DNA of 64,000 nt from Bacteroides sp. GTDB taxonomy: Bacteria > Bacteroidota > Bacteroidia > Bacteroidales > Bacteroidaceae. Where the stretch lies: positions 23,713 through 87,712 of the forward strand of contig JAMPDJ010000014.1 of assembly GCA_023665805.1 (NCBI GenBank). Reading direction: 5' to 3'. The translations under genes were made by a program, and so were the position numbers. How positions within the stretch are numbered: position 1 is the first letter of the stretch; every line of letters starts with the position of its first letter. This document shows, piece after piece, positions 1-8,754 of this stretch. The notes under the pieces were generated by a model. The model was not told the DNA's origin. It was given only the letters and a program-made list of their open reading frames with translations, and did no database searches.

Positions 1-391
1 ACTCATCACACACGGAAAGGACCGTGCGGGCCTGTGCGGTGACATGGTCCTTTGGAGACAGCGTAATCCAATCTATGCCATGTGGCAATGGATGCGTGCC
101 GTTGGTTTCCATAGCCACATACTTACCGGCGCCATGCAACTGTTCCAAAAGAACGTCATCCACAAAAAGAGAAGGCTCTCCACCCGTGAGCACAACATGC
201 CTCGCAGGATACGGCGCAATGGCTTCGAGCAGATCCGATACGCTCATCCTGCGGAAAGCGGCATGGTCTGTGTCACAGAAGGCGCATGACAGATTGCATC
301 CGGAAAAGCGTATGAAGATGGAAGGAGTGCCTGTGTAGAAACCCTCACCCTGCAAGGAATAGAAAATCTCGTTTATAGGATACCAGTCCAT
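1..391 (-). CDS. queE: 7-carboxy-7-deazaguanine synthase (QueE), 3' end cut off by window edge
   Basis: Radical-SAM enzyme that turns 6-carboxytetrahydropterin into 7-carboxy-7-deazaguanine in queuosine precursor synthesis. The first 130 residues are visible; the C-terminus lies outside the window. They begin MDWYPINEIFYSLQGEG, the usual QueE opening, followed by the 4Fe-4S ligands Cys32-x3-Cys36-x2-Cys39 and a TGGEP motif near residue 74 that helps bind SAM. The start ATG at 391 is 9 bases after the queD stop, so the two are probably one transcript. The family is about 180-220 residues long, so roughly a third is missing. The call is secure; completeness cannot be judged. Confidence 0.93.
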   Translation of the reverse strand, partial: MDWYPINEIFYSLQGEGFYTGTPSIFIRFSGCNLSCAFCDTDHAAFRRMSVSDLLEAIAPYPARHVVLTGGEPSLFVDDVLLEQLHGAGKYVAMETNGTHPLPHGIDWITLSPKDHVTAQARTVLSVCDE

Positions 392-400
392 ATCAAAGGA

Positions 401-751
401 TTAGAGGTCACGATGGACAGAGTCCTTGACATATACCGCCACATTACCCTCACTCTCCTGGAAACTAACCTTATAGCAATGAGGAATTTGTTCACATATG
501 TGCCGGGCCATATTCTCGGCCGTAGGATTGAAATCCACCAACTCGTTAAGAAAACGATGATCAAAGGCCTTCTCTACCTTTTCCTTTATGACTGAAAAAT
601 CCGTCACCATGCCGTTTTCGTCCAAGTCGGGCGAACAACAGAATACAGTGACTATGCCGTTATGGCCATGAAGACGGGTGCACTTGCTCTCATAGTTGAG
701 ACTGAGACGATGCGCAAAAGCAATCTCTATACGTTTGGAAATATAGTACAT
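401..751 (-). CDS. queD: 6-carboxy-5,6,7,8-tetrahydropterin synthase (QueD)
   Basis: Cytosolic enzyme of the PTPS/QueD family that converts dihydroneopterin triphosphate to 6-carboxytetrahydropterin, the substrate of QueE. At 116 residues it has normal length. Zinc ligands are His14 and the HGH pair His28/His30; Cys24 is the catalytic cysteine position; a downstream DHRFLNE segment carries the conserved Asp-His. It lies directly upstream of queE on the same strand. With the QueH-containing fusion at 37.4-38.5 kb, three queuosine steps are encoded in this window. Queuosine and not archaeosine or PreQ0 is the expected end product, from the bacterial context. Confidence 0.93.
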   Translation of the reverse strand: MYYISKRIEIAFAHRLSLNYESKCTRLHGHNGIVTVFCCSPDLDENGMVTDFSVIKEKVEKAFDHRFLNELVDFNPTAENMARHICEQIPHCYKVSFQESEGNVAVYVKDSVHRDL

Positions 752-781
752 GGTTTGATATTACAAGGAAAGGGGAAACGG

Positions 782-1180
782 TTATCTTATCCACCAACGA
801 CCTGCAGTATATACCAAGGGGAGCATTATCTCCTCGCAAGTACTGTCGGCAAAATTCACGTCCATGAATACCATTGCCACACTATCCACCATCGTGTCGC
901 GCGTGGCATTGGCGGAAAGGATCCCCCCATTAGACAGCCGTTCCTCATACAGGAATTGTTCCATCATATCCACAAACTGAGCATATTTGCTACTATCCAT
1001 GACGCAAGCCTCCCGCATATTGTCGACGTATTCGCGTGCCTGGCCACGGCCAAGCAGGTCATAGAAATACTCGGCAGCATAGCGGGCACCGGCAGCACTT
1101 GGATCCGCGAGGTTACCCTGCTTGGTACACCCTATGGCCGACAGCAAGAGCAGTATGATATATAATATAGTCCTTTTCAT
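782..1180 (-). CDS. small lipoprotein, DUF4878-like
   Basis: Predicted 132-residue lipoprotein. The chosen start gives MKRT, a hydrophobic stretch and the lipobox S-A-I-G-C with Cys18; an in-frame ATG 24 bases upstream would only add residues before the signal peptide. The mature part has the size and pattern (Ala/Tyr-rich helix, then strands ending in GRWWIR) of NTF2-like DUF4878 proteins common in Bacteroidetes. It is 30 bases upstream of queD on the same strand and may share its transcript. Function unknown; the DUF assignment is from general resemblance only. Confidence 0.7.
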   Translation of the reverse strand: MKRTILYIILLLLSAIGCTKQGNLADPSAAGARYAAEYFYDLLGRGQAREYVDNMREACVMDSSKYAQFVDMMEQFLYEERLSNGGILSANATRDTMVDSVAMVFMDVNFADSTCEEIMLPLVYTAGRWWIR

Positions 1181-1284
1181 AAGCAGCATATCAAAAACAG
1201 CCACCCGTTGGAGGCGTTCATCATCCCAACAGATGGTCTTGTTCTATCATGGAAAAATACATGGTTCATGTCCCCTGCCCGACC

Positions 1285-2595
1285 TCACTTCTGTCTGATG
1301 AAGACATTGATAGGGCAGCCGTTGAAGTCCCAACGCTCGCGTATCTTGTTTTCGAGGAAGCGGCGATACGGCTCCTTTACGTACTGAGGCAGGTTGGCAT
1401 AGAACACGAATGTGGGAACATGCGTATCCGGAATCTGGGAGCAATACTTGATTTTGATGTACTTGCCCTTGATTGATGGCGGCGGATAAGCCTCGATAAG
1501 CGGAAGCATCTCCTCGTTGAGCTTGCCGGTGCTGACACGGCGACGACGATTGTCATATACTCCCTTGGCCGTTTCCAGAACCTTGAAGATACGTTGCTTG
1601 GTGATAGCAGAGGCATAAATGATAGGAAAATCCTTAAACGGAGCCATACGGTCACGTATAGCACCCTCGAAAGTCTTCATCACAATGGTAGACTTGTCTT
1701 CCACCAGATCCCACTTGTTCACCACTACGACAAGCGACTTGTTGTTGCGCTGTATCAACTGGAAGATGTTCATGTCCTGGGCCTCTATGCCTCGAGTGGC
1801 ATCTATCATCAATATGCAGACATCCGAGTTTTCTATGGCACGTATGGAACGCATGACACTGTAGAACTCCAGATCCTCGCTGACCTTGTTCTTCTTGCGG
1901 ATACCGGCCGTGTCCACCAGATAGAAGTCAAAGCCGAACTTGTCATATCTTGTGTAGATGCTGTCGCGTGTAGTGCCGGCAATGTCGGTTACAATGTGAC
2001 GGTCCTCACCGATGAAAGCGTTTATCAGACTGGACTTGCCGGCATTGGGACGCCCGACCACAGCAAAACGCGGGATGTTCTCCTCCGTAGTCTCATCACT
2101 GTTCTTTGGCAAAGTATCGACAATCAGGTCCAGCAAATCACCTGTACCACTGCCCGTAGCGGCACTGATACAATGCGGTTCGCCCAAACCCAGGGAATAG
2201 AATTCGGCCGCCAGATAGATTTCATTGTTATCCACCTTATTGCACACCAATATGACAGGTTTCTCGGTACGACGCAATATGCCGGCCACAGCCTCGTCCA
2301 AGTCCGTCACGCCATTGTGTCCGTCCACCAGAAACAACACCACATCGGCCTCATCGGTAGCCACCTTTACCTGTTTACGTATCTCTTCCTCAAAGATATC
2401 GTCACTATTCACCACCCATCCGCCGGTATCCACCACCGAAAACTCTTTACTGCACCACTCGCATTTTCCGTACTGACGGTCACGCGTAGTGCCGGCCTCA
2501 TCACTGACAATGGCATGACGAGTCTGCGTAAAGCGGTTGAAGAGCGTACTCTTCCCCACGTTGGGTCTTCCTACTATTGCAACTAAATTCGACAT
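1285..2595 (-). CDS. der: ribosome biogenesis GTPase Der (EngA)
   Basis: Tandem-domain GTPase needed for 50S subunit maturation. The 436-residue protein has two full G domains: the first P-loop GRPNVGKS near residue 9, the second GRPNAGKS near residue 181, each with DTGG/DTAG and NKxD motifs, followed by a C-terminal KH-like domain. Length is typical. It follows era by about 94 bases on the same strand; a purine-rich AAGGAGAAG stretch sits just before the ATG, which is unusual here because most genes in the window show no Shine-Dalgarno sequence. It is the last gene of the DUF177-rpmF-fabH-era-der run. Confidence 0.97.
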   Translation of the reverse strand: MSNLVAIVGRPNVGKSTLFNRFTQTRHAIVSDEAGTTRDRQYGKCEWCSKEFSVVDTGGWVVNSDDIFEEEIRKQVKVATDEADVVLFLVDGHNGVTDLDEAVAGILRRTEKPVILVCNKVDNNEIYLAAEFYSLGLGEPHCISAATGSGTGDLLDLIVDTLPKNSDETTEENIPRFAVVGRPNAGKSSLINAFIGEDRHIVTDIAGTTRDSIYTRYDKFGFDFYLVDTAGIRKKNKVSEDLEFYSVMRSIRAIENSDVCILMIDATRGIEAQDMNIFQLIQRNNKSLVVVVNKWDLVEDKSTIVMKTFEGAIRDRMAPFKDFPIIYASAITKQRIFKVLETAKGVYDNRRRRVSTGKLNEEMLPLIEAYPPPSIKGKYIKIKYCSQIPDTHVPTFVFYANLPQYVKEPYRRFLENKIRERWDFNGCPINVFIRQK

Positions 2596-2689
2596 TCTTC
2601 TCCTTCTTTTTTGCCTCTCCCTTCAGCCGGCATACATCAATTCCGTATTCCCGGAATCCGGACGGGAGGATTAGCGGTTAAATACTCCG

Positions 2690-3604
2690 TTATTCGAGGT
2701 CGTAGCCATATTGTTTCATGGCCTTGGCGCTCTGACGCCAATCCTTGTCCACCTTGACAAACACCTCGAGGAATATGCTTTTGCCAAAAAACTTTTCCAA
2801 AGACTTGCGGGCCTCGGTACTGACCTTCTTCAAGGCCACCCCCTTGTGCCCTATGATGATGCCCTTCTGGGATTCACGCTCTACATATATGACAGCATTG
2901 ATGTGGATGTTCTTGTATGACTCTTTGAACGATTCCACCACCACTTCCACACTATAGGGTATCTCCTTATCATAGTACAGGAGAATCTTCTCCCTGACAA
3001 TCTCGTTCACGAAGAATCGGGCCGGCTTGTCCGTCCACTGATCCTTGTCGAAATAGGCAGGAGCCTCAGGCAACAGTTCCTTGATACGCTGCAGAAGCTG
3101 TTCCACTCCGAAACGATGCAATGCGGAAATAGGCATGACCTCAGCCTTCGGCAGGATAGTCTTCCACTCATCGAACTTGGCCTGAAGAGCCTGCGGATTG
3201 CTCAAATCGATTTTGTTGATGAGGACTATGATAGGCACCTGCATGTGTTTCACCTTTTCGATGAAATCCCCGTTCTTATCCGGTGTCTCAACCATATCGG
3301 TCACATACAGAAGCACATCTGCGTCCTGCAAGGCAGAAACAGAAAACTGCAACATCTGTTCCTGCAACTTGTAATTAGGCTTCAACACCCCCGGCGTGTC
3401 AGAGAAGCAAATCTGCATCTCGGGAGTATTTAGAATACCCATGATGCGATGACGAGTGGTCTGGGCCTTGAACGTGGCAATACTTATCCGTTCCCCCACG
3501 AGCAAGTTCATCAGTGTAGATTTGCCAACATTGGGGTTGCCTACTATATTCACAAAACCGGCCTTATGCCTTCGGGGCACGCCCGCTGTCTCTTCGTTCG
3601 TCAT
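2690..3604 (-). CDS. era: GTPase Era
   Basis: GTPase that binds the 3' end of 16S rRNA during 30S assembly. From the chosen ATG it is 304 residues: P-loop GNPNVGKS, switch DTPGVL, NKID specificity motif, and a C-terminal KH domain containing GxxIGHKG. The ATG at 3604 overlaps the fabH stop codon (ATGA), a translational-coupling arrangement, and is preferred over a start 33 bases upstream inside fabH. A basic N-terminal tail of about 17 residues precedes the G domain. Part of the run DUF177-rpmF-fabH-era-der. Confidence 0.96.
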   Translation of the reverse strand: MTNEETAGVPRRHKAGFVNIVGNPNVGKSTLMNLLVGERISIATFKAQTTRHRIMGILNTPEMQICFSDTPGVLKPNYKLQEQMLQFSVSALQDADVLLYVTDMVETPDKNGDFIEKVKHMQVPIIVLINKIDLSNPQALQAKFDEWKTILPKAEVMPISALHRFGVEQLLQRIKELLPEAPAYFDKDQWTDKPARFFVNEIVREKILLYYDKEIPYSVEVVVESFKESYKNIHINAVIYVERESQKGIIIGHKGVALKKVSTEARKSLEKFFGKSIFLEVFVKVDKDWRQSAKAMKQYGYDLE

Positions 3605-4695
3605 TTGCTTCTCATTGCGGCACGCTTTGCATACCATTCATCGCGGGAAATCACGCCCTCCTTATAGAATTCCGCAGGTTCCTTGGCAGCCTCGACGGCA
3701 CCATCATATCCCCATATAAGGTAGCTGGCACCCCATGTGAAGCCTGCGCCAAAGGCAGTGAACAGAAGTTTGTCTCCTTTTTTCAGCAAAGGCTCATATT
3801 CCCACAAGCACAGTGGCAGCGTACCGCCTGACGTATTGGCCATGTGGTCTATGTTGATCATCACCTGGCTCTCGGGTATGCCTATGCGGCTGGCCACGGA
3901 GAGTTCTATGTTGATATTCGCCTGATGGGGCACCACCCAGTCTATATTGGCGGCCGTGAGTCCATTGCGTTCCGCGATGATCTTCACTGCAGAGGACATG
4001 TCCAGCACAGCATGCTTGTAGACGGCACGCCCCTCCTGGTAGACGGTATGCTCATTGTTGTCCACGGTCTCGTGTGTCGGCATTTTGGCGGAACCGCCGG
4101 CTTTCATTCTGAGATTTTCCAGTCCCTTGCCGTCAGTACGATAATAGCCGTCCATGAGTCCCAATTCCTCTGTAGTGGCCTCCATCATCACGCAAGCCGC
4201 ACCGTCACCAAAGATAGGGCAAGAGTTGCGGTCCGTATAGTTGGTCATGGAGCTCATGTGGTCACCACCACAAAGGATCACACGCTTGTAATGACCTCCG
4301 CGGATATAAGAGGCAGCCGCCTCCAATCCATAGAGGAAACCTGCGCAGGCAGCCTCCATGTCAAACCCAAAGGCATTCTTCATGCCGCATTCCCCAATAA
4401 CCAATGATGCCGTGGAAGGGAAGTGATAATCGGGAGTGGTGGTGGCACACAATACCAAGTCCACGCTCTGCGGGTCCACTCCGGTTTTTCGCAACAACTG
4501 CTGCACGGCACGCACCATCATGTAGCTGGTGCCACTACCCTGTTCGGGCTTCAGTATATGGCGCGTCTTCACGCCTATGCGTTCCATAATCCACTCGTCG
4601 CTGGTATCTACGATAGTGGACATCTCTTCGTTATCCAGTATATAGTCGGGCACATAGCCGCCAATACCTGTGATTACTGCATTTATCTTTTCCAT
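3601..4695 (-). CDS. fabH: beta-ketoacyl-ACP synthase III (FabH)
   Basis: Condensing enzyme that starts fatty acid synthesis from acetyl-CoA (or a branched primer) and malonyl-ACP. The catalytic Cys lies in EAACAGFLYGLE, the His in VPHQAN and the Asn in NTSGGT. At 364 residues it is about 30-40 longer than typical FabH. The extra part is a charged C-terminal tail after the normal end motif TAFGAGFTWGASYLIWGYDG, ending in EWYAKRAAMRSK. Its last codons overlap the era start. It sits downstream of rpmF, a common arrangement that links lipid synthesis with ribosome genes. Confidence 0.95.
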   Translation of the reverse strand: MEKINAVITGIGGYVPDYILDNEEMSTIVDTSDEWIMERIGVKTRHILKPEQGSGTSYMMVRAVQQLLRKTGVDPQSVDLVLCATTTPDYHFPSTASLVIGECGMKNAFGFDMEAACAGFLYGLEAAASYIRGGHYKRVILCGGDHMSSMTNYTDRNSCPIFGDGAACVMMEATTEELGLMDGYYRTDGKGLENLRMKAGGSAKMPTHETVDNNEHTVYQEGRAVYKHAVLDMSSAVKIIAERNGLTAANIDWVVPHQANINIELSVASRIGIPESQVMINIDHMANTSGGTLPLCLWEYEPLLKKGDKLLFTAFGAGFTWGASYLIWGYDGAVEAAKEPAEFYKEGVISRDEWYAKRAAMRSK

Positions 4696-4879
4696 ACCTG
4701 TACTTGTACTATGGAGATGGATATTATCCTATATCAAGGATATTATATTCTTTTTATTGAATGCGCGTACTCGCGTGCGCGAAGATAAGCAAAAATAAAG
4801 CCGTAGAGTACCACGAACAAAATGCGGGGTGCTGCTACGGCTATATTCAAGACCCTGTTTAGGTGTGGCTTGAATTTCC

Positions 4880-5059
4880 TCAAGCCTCCTTCTCGATAGC
4901 CAATTTGCCGCGATAGTATCCGCAAGCAGGACATACGGTGTGGTACACGTAGTATTCACCGCAGTTGGAGCATACTGCCAACGTAGGAGCTACTGCCTTG
5001 TCATGGGTTCTTCTCTTGAGAGTACGAGTCTTGGACTGTCTTCTTTTAGGATGTGCCAT
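4880..5059 (-). CDS. rpmF: 50S ribosomal protein L32
   Basis: A 59-residue protein opening MAHPKRRQSKTRTLKRRTHD, with the Cys-x2-Cys pair (SNCGEYY is preceded by VC) and the second pair CPAC, which together form a zinc-ribbon knuckle as in the zinc-binding form of L32. The length matches Bacteroidetes L32. The ATG is 9 bases after the stop of the DUF177 gene and fabH follows about 185 bases downstream. Essential ribosomal component; no ambiguity. Confidence 0.97.
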   Translation of the reverse strand: MAHPKRRQSKTRTLKRRTHDKAVAPTLAVCSNCGEYYVYHTVCPACGYYRGKLAIEKEA

Positions 5060-5068
5060 TGTTGTTTA

Positions 5069-5587
5069 TTATTCTTGGTTATTAGTTTTTATTTTCAGTT
5101 GTTGCAATGCAGCCCACCGCGAATCCGCGAGTCCGTCCGTGGAACTTCCACATTCGAGCCGCGCCATCACCTCCGGGGCACATTTCCCGTCGGGGTGCAC
5201 ATGACGTATGGGTATCTCCAAAGCCAGCAACGAGTACATCTGCCACGAGAGGTCCGCCACGCCGGGATACGCCGCCACGGTCAGCACCTCGCCGTCATCA
5301 TTATCCTCGTCACCCAAGCGAGCCTTCAGACTGCAATGGGCATGGATGGGCCAGTCCATAAGTTCCAGACAACGGATGCACTCCACTTTCACCGTACCGT
5401 CGAATTTGAAGTCTAAGTCGTAGCCTTCCGGCTTCCGCTCCGCCCGCAGCTCAACGTCCACGTGCCCGTCCTCTATTTCGAGTCCATGGACAGCGGAGAA
5501 GAAGTCGCCAGACAGCACCCAATGATATGACACGACATCCTCTGCCATGCCTTTCAAGTCAACCGTGTAGCTATCCATTGTACCCAT
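5069..5587 (-). CDS. DUF177 (YceD-type) protein upstream of rpmF
   Basis: 172-residue DUF177 family protein; relatives (YceD) are almost always next to rpmF and are linked to 23S rRNA accumulation. Visible signs are the Cys-pair motif VECIRCLELMDWPI near residue 70 and the acidic GDEDNDDGE loop before LSWQMYSLLALEIPI. Two starts are possible: ATG at 5587 or ATG at 5578 (MDSY). The promoter -7 box ends only 7 bases before the first, so either the mRNA is nearly leaderless or the second ATG is used with a leader of about 10 bases. First gene of the rpmF-fabH-era-der run. Confidence 0.88.
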   Translation of the reverse strand: MGTMDSYTVDLKGMAEDVVSYHWVLSGDFFSAVHGLEIEDGHVDVELRAERKPEGYDLDFKFDGTVKVECIRCLELMDWPIHAHCSLKARLGDEDNDDGEVLTVAAYPGVADLSWQMYSLLALEIPIRHVHPDGKCAPEVMARLECGSSTDGLADSRWAALQQLKIKTNNQE

Positions 5588-5594
5588 CGGTGTG

Positions 5595-5626
5595 CAAAGA
5601 TACGACTTTTACGTAAATCAGCCAAA
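5595..5626 (-). promoter_or_regulatory. Bacteroidetes promoter of the DUF177-rpmF-fabH-era-der run
   Basis: On the minus strand TTTG (5623-5626) is followed 20 bases later by TATCTTTG (5595-5602), matching the Bacteroidetes housekeeping consensus TTTG-N19-TAnnTTTG. It points into the DUF177 gene and is only 7 bases from its first ATG. Confidence 0.75.
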
Positions 5627-6167
5627 CCTACGGGGTACTTTTTTCCTTTACATTTCACAATCTGTATTTTATACCGTTCCAGCCATGCATGGTACCGGAC
5701 ACACGACGAGCCATCATGTCGTCCATGAACACTACGGCATACCGCCACCGTATATTTATGCATATCACACTTGCGCCGGTCGCACAGGAATCGGATCCAA
5801 GCACGAACACGAATGTGTCCAAGCGTGAACGCGAATGAGAATACACGAATACGCGAACAAGAATTCACGAATTCACAGGCCGGCCCCAACGAAGGGCAAT
5901 CGTATTATCTTGTGACATTCGTCATTTTACGTCCCAATGGTTTTGTGCATCCCAAAACAGGATTCTCATAATCACTTAACAATGACCAAATTGACAAGCC
6001 ACCTGATTCAAAACGACCGCAGGCCGAGGCATTCCCTTGTCCTTTTTGCTTATTTTTCCAGCCTACAGAAGAGCACAGCACTGTCTTTTCGTACATCACG
6101 AAAGAAAAGGCGGGCCACACCGCACGCCGGCATCGCATGTTTTTGCGCATAAAATCCACACCGCACG
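5627..6167. other. intergenic region with imperfect CGAA-rich short repeats
   Basis: About 540 bases without a convincing gene. The notable part is 5793-5880, where short units of the type CACGAAT, GCGAAC and TTCACGAATTCAC recur irregularly, giving a degenerate CGAA-rich tract. No stable terminator or tRNA was seen. The rest looks like non-coding spacer between the start of the DUF177 operon and the end of the histidine kinase gene. Confidence 0.5.
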
Positions 6168-7271
6168 CTACATTTTCAGCTCTATGCGGAACACTGTCCC
6201 CTTATCCGCGCTGCTCTCCTTCACAAAAATACGCCCGCGATGATACTCCTCCACGATACGCTTGGCAAGCGACAGGCCAAGCCCCCAGCCGCGAGACTTG
6301 GTGGTATAGCCTGGTAGAAAGACCGTCTTCCAACGATGCGACGGGATGCCCTTGCCCGTGTCCGCCACCTCTATCACGCAAATCTCTGCCTCGGTACTCA
6401 CGGTGATGGTGATGCTGCCATGTCCTTCCATGGCATCCACGGCATTCTTGCATAGGTTCTCGACCACCCACTCGAACAGCGGCGCACACATGGGGACCTC
6501 CACCTTTTCACGAGGCAGCACGGTCGAAATACTCACGCGGTTGCTCACGCGGCAACGGATATAGTCCACCACGCGCCCTACCACATCGGCCACATCGGCT
6601 TCGCGAAGCTCTGGAAGAGAACCAATCTTGGAAAAACGCTCGGCAATCAACTGCAACCGCTGCACATCCCGTCCCATCTCCGGAATGAACGTGTCATCGG
6701 GATACGTCTCGCGCAACACTTCCACCCATGCCATCAGGCTGCTGATGGGTGTCCCCAACTGATGGGCGGTCTCCTTGGAAAGGCCCACCCATACGCGGTT
6801 CTGTTCGGACTTCTTGCTGCTGAGCAGGGCAAAGATGGCCACCATAACGAAAACAGAGACGACACCCAATTGTACATACGGCCACAAGGCAAGACGGCGC
6901 AAGAGAAGGGAATCGTCGTAACGGACATCCATCCATTCGTCCTCGGAAAGGGCTATGCGTATGGAATACGTCAACTCGCCGTCCCCGGCATCCACATTGC
7001 GTTGCATCTGCACGGTGCCGTCGCTGCCGAACACCATCACCGGAATGGTATTGTTGCTGTTCAACACCTTCAGCACCAGGGAGAGGTCGGCATCGGCATC
7101 AGCCTCGCCAAAGGAACGCATGGCCTCGGCCCAGGTCTCCATCTTCAACTGTTCCTCGCGCTTGAAATCACGCACAAGATAATGGCTGACCACCAAAGAG
7201 GCCACACAAAGAAGGACGGCCGCCGCTATCAGCGTCATTCTCATCTGTCGTATCTTGTCTGCCCACTGCAT
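6168..7271 (-). CDS. orphan membrane sensor histidine kinase
   Basis: Predicted 367-residue inner-membrane sensor kinase. It has a first TM near residues 12-33, a periplasmic stretch of about 100 residues, a second TM (YVQLGVVSVFVMVAIFALL), no clear HAMP domain, the phosphoacceptor region KETAHQLGTPISSL, N-box ENLCKNAVDAM, G1 ADTGKGIP and G2 GWGLGLSL. The HQLGTP box is the form common in Bacteroidetes kinases. The reading frame stays open another 168 bases upstream, but that part overlaps the promoter of the divergent clostripain gene and has no membrane or signal features, so the ATG at 7271 is preferred. No response regulator lies next to it; its signal is unknown. Confidence 0.85.
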   Translation of the reverse strand: MQWADKIRQMRMTLIAAAVLLCVASLVVSHYLVRDFKREEQLKMETWAEAMRSFGEADADADLSLVLKVLNSNNTIPVMVFGSDGTVQMQRNVDAGDGELTYSIRIALSEDEWMDVRYDDSLLLRRLALWPYVQLGVVSVFVMVAIFALLSSKKSEQNRVWVGLSKETAHQLGTPISSLMAWVEVLRETYPDDTFIPEMGRDVQRLQLIAERFSKIGSLPELREADVADVVGRVVDYIRCRVSNRVSISTVLPREKVEVPMCAPLFEWVVENLCKNAVDAMEGHGSITITVSTEAEICVIEVADTGKGIPSHRWKTVFLPGYTTKSRGWGLGLSLAKRIVEEYHRGRIFVKESSADKGTVFRIELKM

Positions 7272-7426
7272 ATACAGGAATAACGTTTTGCCTGCCGCTT
7301 TTATTATAAGCAGGACAGGAGAAGCCGAGAACTTCCATCCGGACAAACCCGAGCAACTAAGACAGGGGGCACGCACGTCCGACACTTTTAACAAGGGAGA
7401 TGGGGCAAATTCTTGATTATTTGTAT

Positions 7427-7434
7427 TATCTTTG
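7427..7434 (+). promoter_or_regulatory. -7 box of the clostripain-family gene
   Basis: TATCTTTG, an exact TAnnTTTG match, lies only 5 bases before the ATG at 7440. No good TTTG -33 element is visible. If used, transcription would start at about the initiation codon. Confidence 0.6.
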
Positions 7435-7439
7435 CACAC

Positions 7440-8648
7440 ATGAACAAGTTGATACTACGCATTACGCTTGCCGCAAGCGTAATCTTTTCCTGCCTGCACC
7501 TCACCTCGTGCAACGACAACCTGCCTGCACCGGACGAGAAGTTGCCTGGCAACACCGTGATAGTGTACATGGGCGCGGAGAACTCTCTGGCCTCCTATTC
7601 GCAACGAGATCTGGACGAGATGAAGTCCGCATTGGGCGACATACCAGAGGACTGCCAGGTGGTGGTCTACCGCGACGCGGAACTGAAACCGGCCATATTC
7701 CATCTCACTTCCAAGAAATTCACCACATGGTATGAATACAAGGAAGACCACAACAGCGCCGACATGACCACCTTGCAAAGCGTGCTGGAGAAAATCGTCA
7801 AGGGATTTCCTTCCGCGACGTACTCCCTGGTTCTGTGGAGCCACGGCACTGGATGGACCGACAGGAAAAATGCCCCACAAAAGTCCATCATAGTGGACAA
7901 CGGGCAAAACACCCAGTCCAACCGCGGACAGTGGTTGCACGTGGGCCAGCTTGCCAACATACTGAAATCCATGCCGCACATGGAATTCATCTTCTTCGAC
8001 GCCTGCTACATGCAAAGCGTGGAGGTGGCTTCGCACCTATACCCGTTCACCGACTACATCATAGGCTCACCGACAGAGATACCGGCTCTTGGCGCGCCAT
8101 ACAATCTGATAATGAAAGCCCTGTGCCGGGCAGACATTCCCGGAATCATCAACGGCTATGCCTCCGGCTACAGCGGAACACAGGGAGTTTTGCTGTCGGC
8201 CGTACACTCCGACGACTTCATGGATTTCTGCGCAGCCACCGCAAAATTCATTCCGCGAGCCTTCCCAAGCACAGGCATGCCGTCGGTAGACGGAATACAG
8301 ATTTATGCTCCGGAATACGGACTGGATGATTTTTCGCGACAGAGCGACATGCCCGTACCCTACGACATGCGTTCGGCAATGTACCACGTCCTGGATGCTG
8401 CGGACTATGGCACATGGGAAGAGCATTGGAAGAAAACCATCCTGTATCCGGCAAAGGCCGGGAACTGGGCCAGCGTGTATTCCAACCTTCGCTACGGTAA
8501 TGCCCACCAGACCCTCACCGATCCGGAACACTACGGCGGCATATCCATGAACATTCCACGAAAGGAATACCAGGGACCAAACTGGGATGCCCAGTTCAGG
8601 CTATCTCCATGGTATGCTTTCACCCTCTGGGAAGAGGCAGGATGGTAA
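7440..8648 (+). CDS. clostripain-family (C11) cysteine peptidase lipoprotein
   Basis: 402-residue predicted lipoprotein. The N-terminus MNKLILRITLAASVIFSCLH runs into the lipobox L-T-S-C, so the protein should be anchored to a membrane and probably exposed at the surface. The catalytic pair of clan CD family C11 is visible as His in VLWSHGTGW and Cys in FFDACYMQSVEVA. C11 enzymes cleave after Arg or Lys. Substrate specificity cannot be read here. The start follows a TATCTTTG promoter box directly. Transcribed alone and away from the histidine kinase. Confidence 0.88.
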   Translation: MNKLILRITLAASVIFSCLHLTSCNDNLPAPDEKLPGNTVIVYMGAENSLASYSQRDLDEMKSALGDIPEDCQVVVYRDAELKPAIFHLTSKKFTTWYEYKEDHNSADMTTLQSVLEKIVKGFPSATYSLVLWSHGTGWTDRKNAPQKSIIVDNGQNTQSNRGQWLHVGQLANILKSMPHMEFIFFDACYMQSVEVASHLYPFTDYIIGSPTEIPALGAPYNLIMKALCRADIPGIINGYASGYSGTQGVLLSAVHSDDFMDFCAATAKFIPRAFPSTGMPSVDGIQIYAPEYGLDDFSRQSDMPVPYDMRSAMYHVLDAADYGTWEEHWKKTILYPAKAGNWASVYSNLRYGNAHQTLTDPEHYGGISMNIPRKEYQGPNWDAQFRLSPWYAFTLWEEAGW

Positions 8649-8708
8649 AAGCATACCTTATTATATATATTTATGAAGGCAAGAACTGCGTTTTACGGAA
8701 ATTATTGT

Positions 8709-8716
8709 TATATTTG
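8709..8716 (+). promoter_or_regulatory. -7 box upstream of the Xaa-Pro aminopeptidase gene
   Basis: TATATTTG matches TAnnTTTG, giving a leader of about 35 bases before the ATG at 8755. A T-rich TTTT lies about 15 bases upstream, but a correctly spaced TTTG is not present. Confidence 0.55.
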
Positions 8717-8754
8717 CACATAAATCACCCTTAACCTATATACTTATATCACAC

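Noticed and set aside
1594..2586. 330-codon plus-strand frame opposite der
   Set aside because: Shadow of a conserved GTPase gene.
7272..7439. N-terminal extension of the histidine kinase
   Set aside because: Overlaps the promoter and start of the divergent clostripain gene and shows no membrane or signal features.
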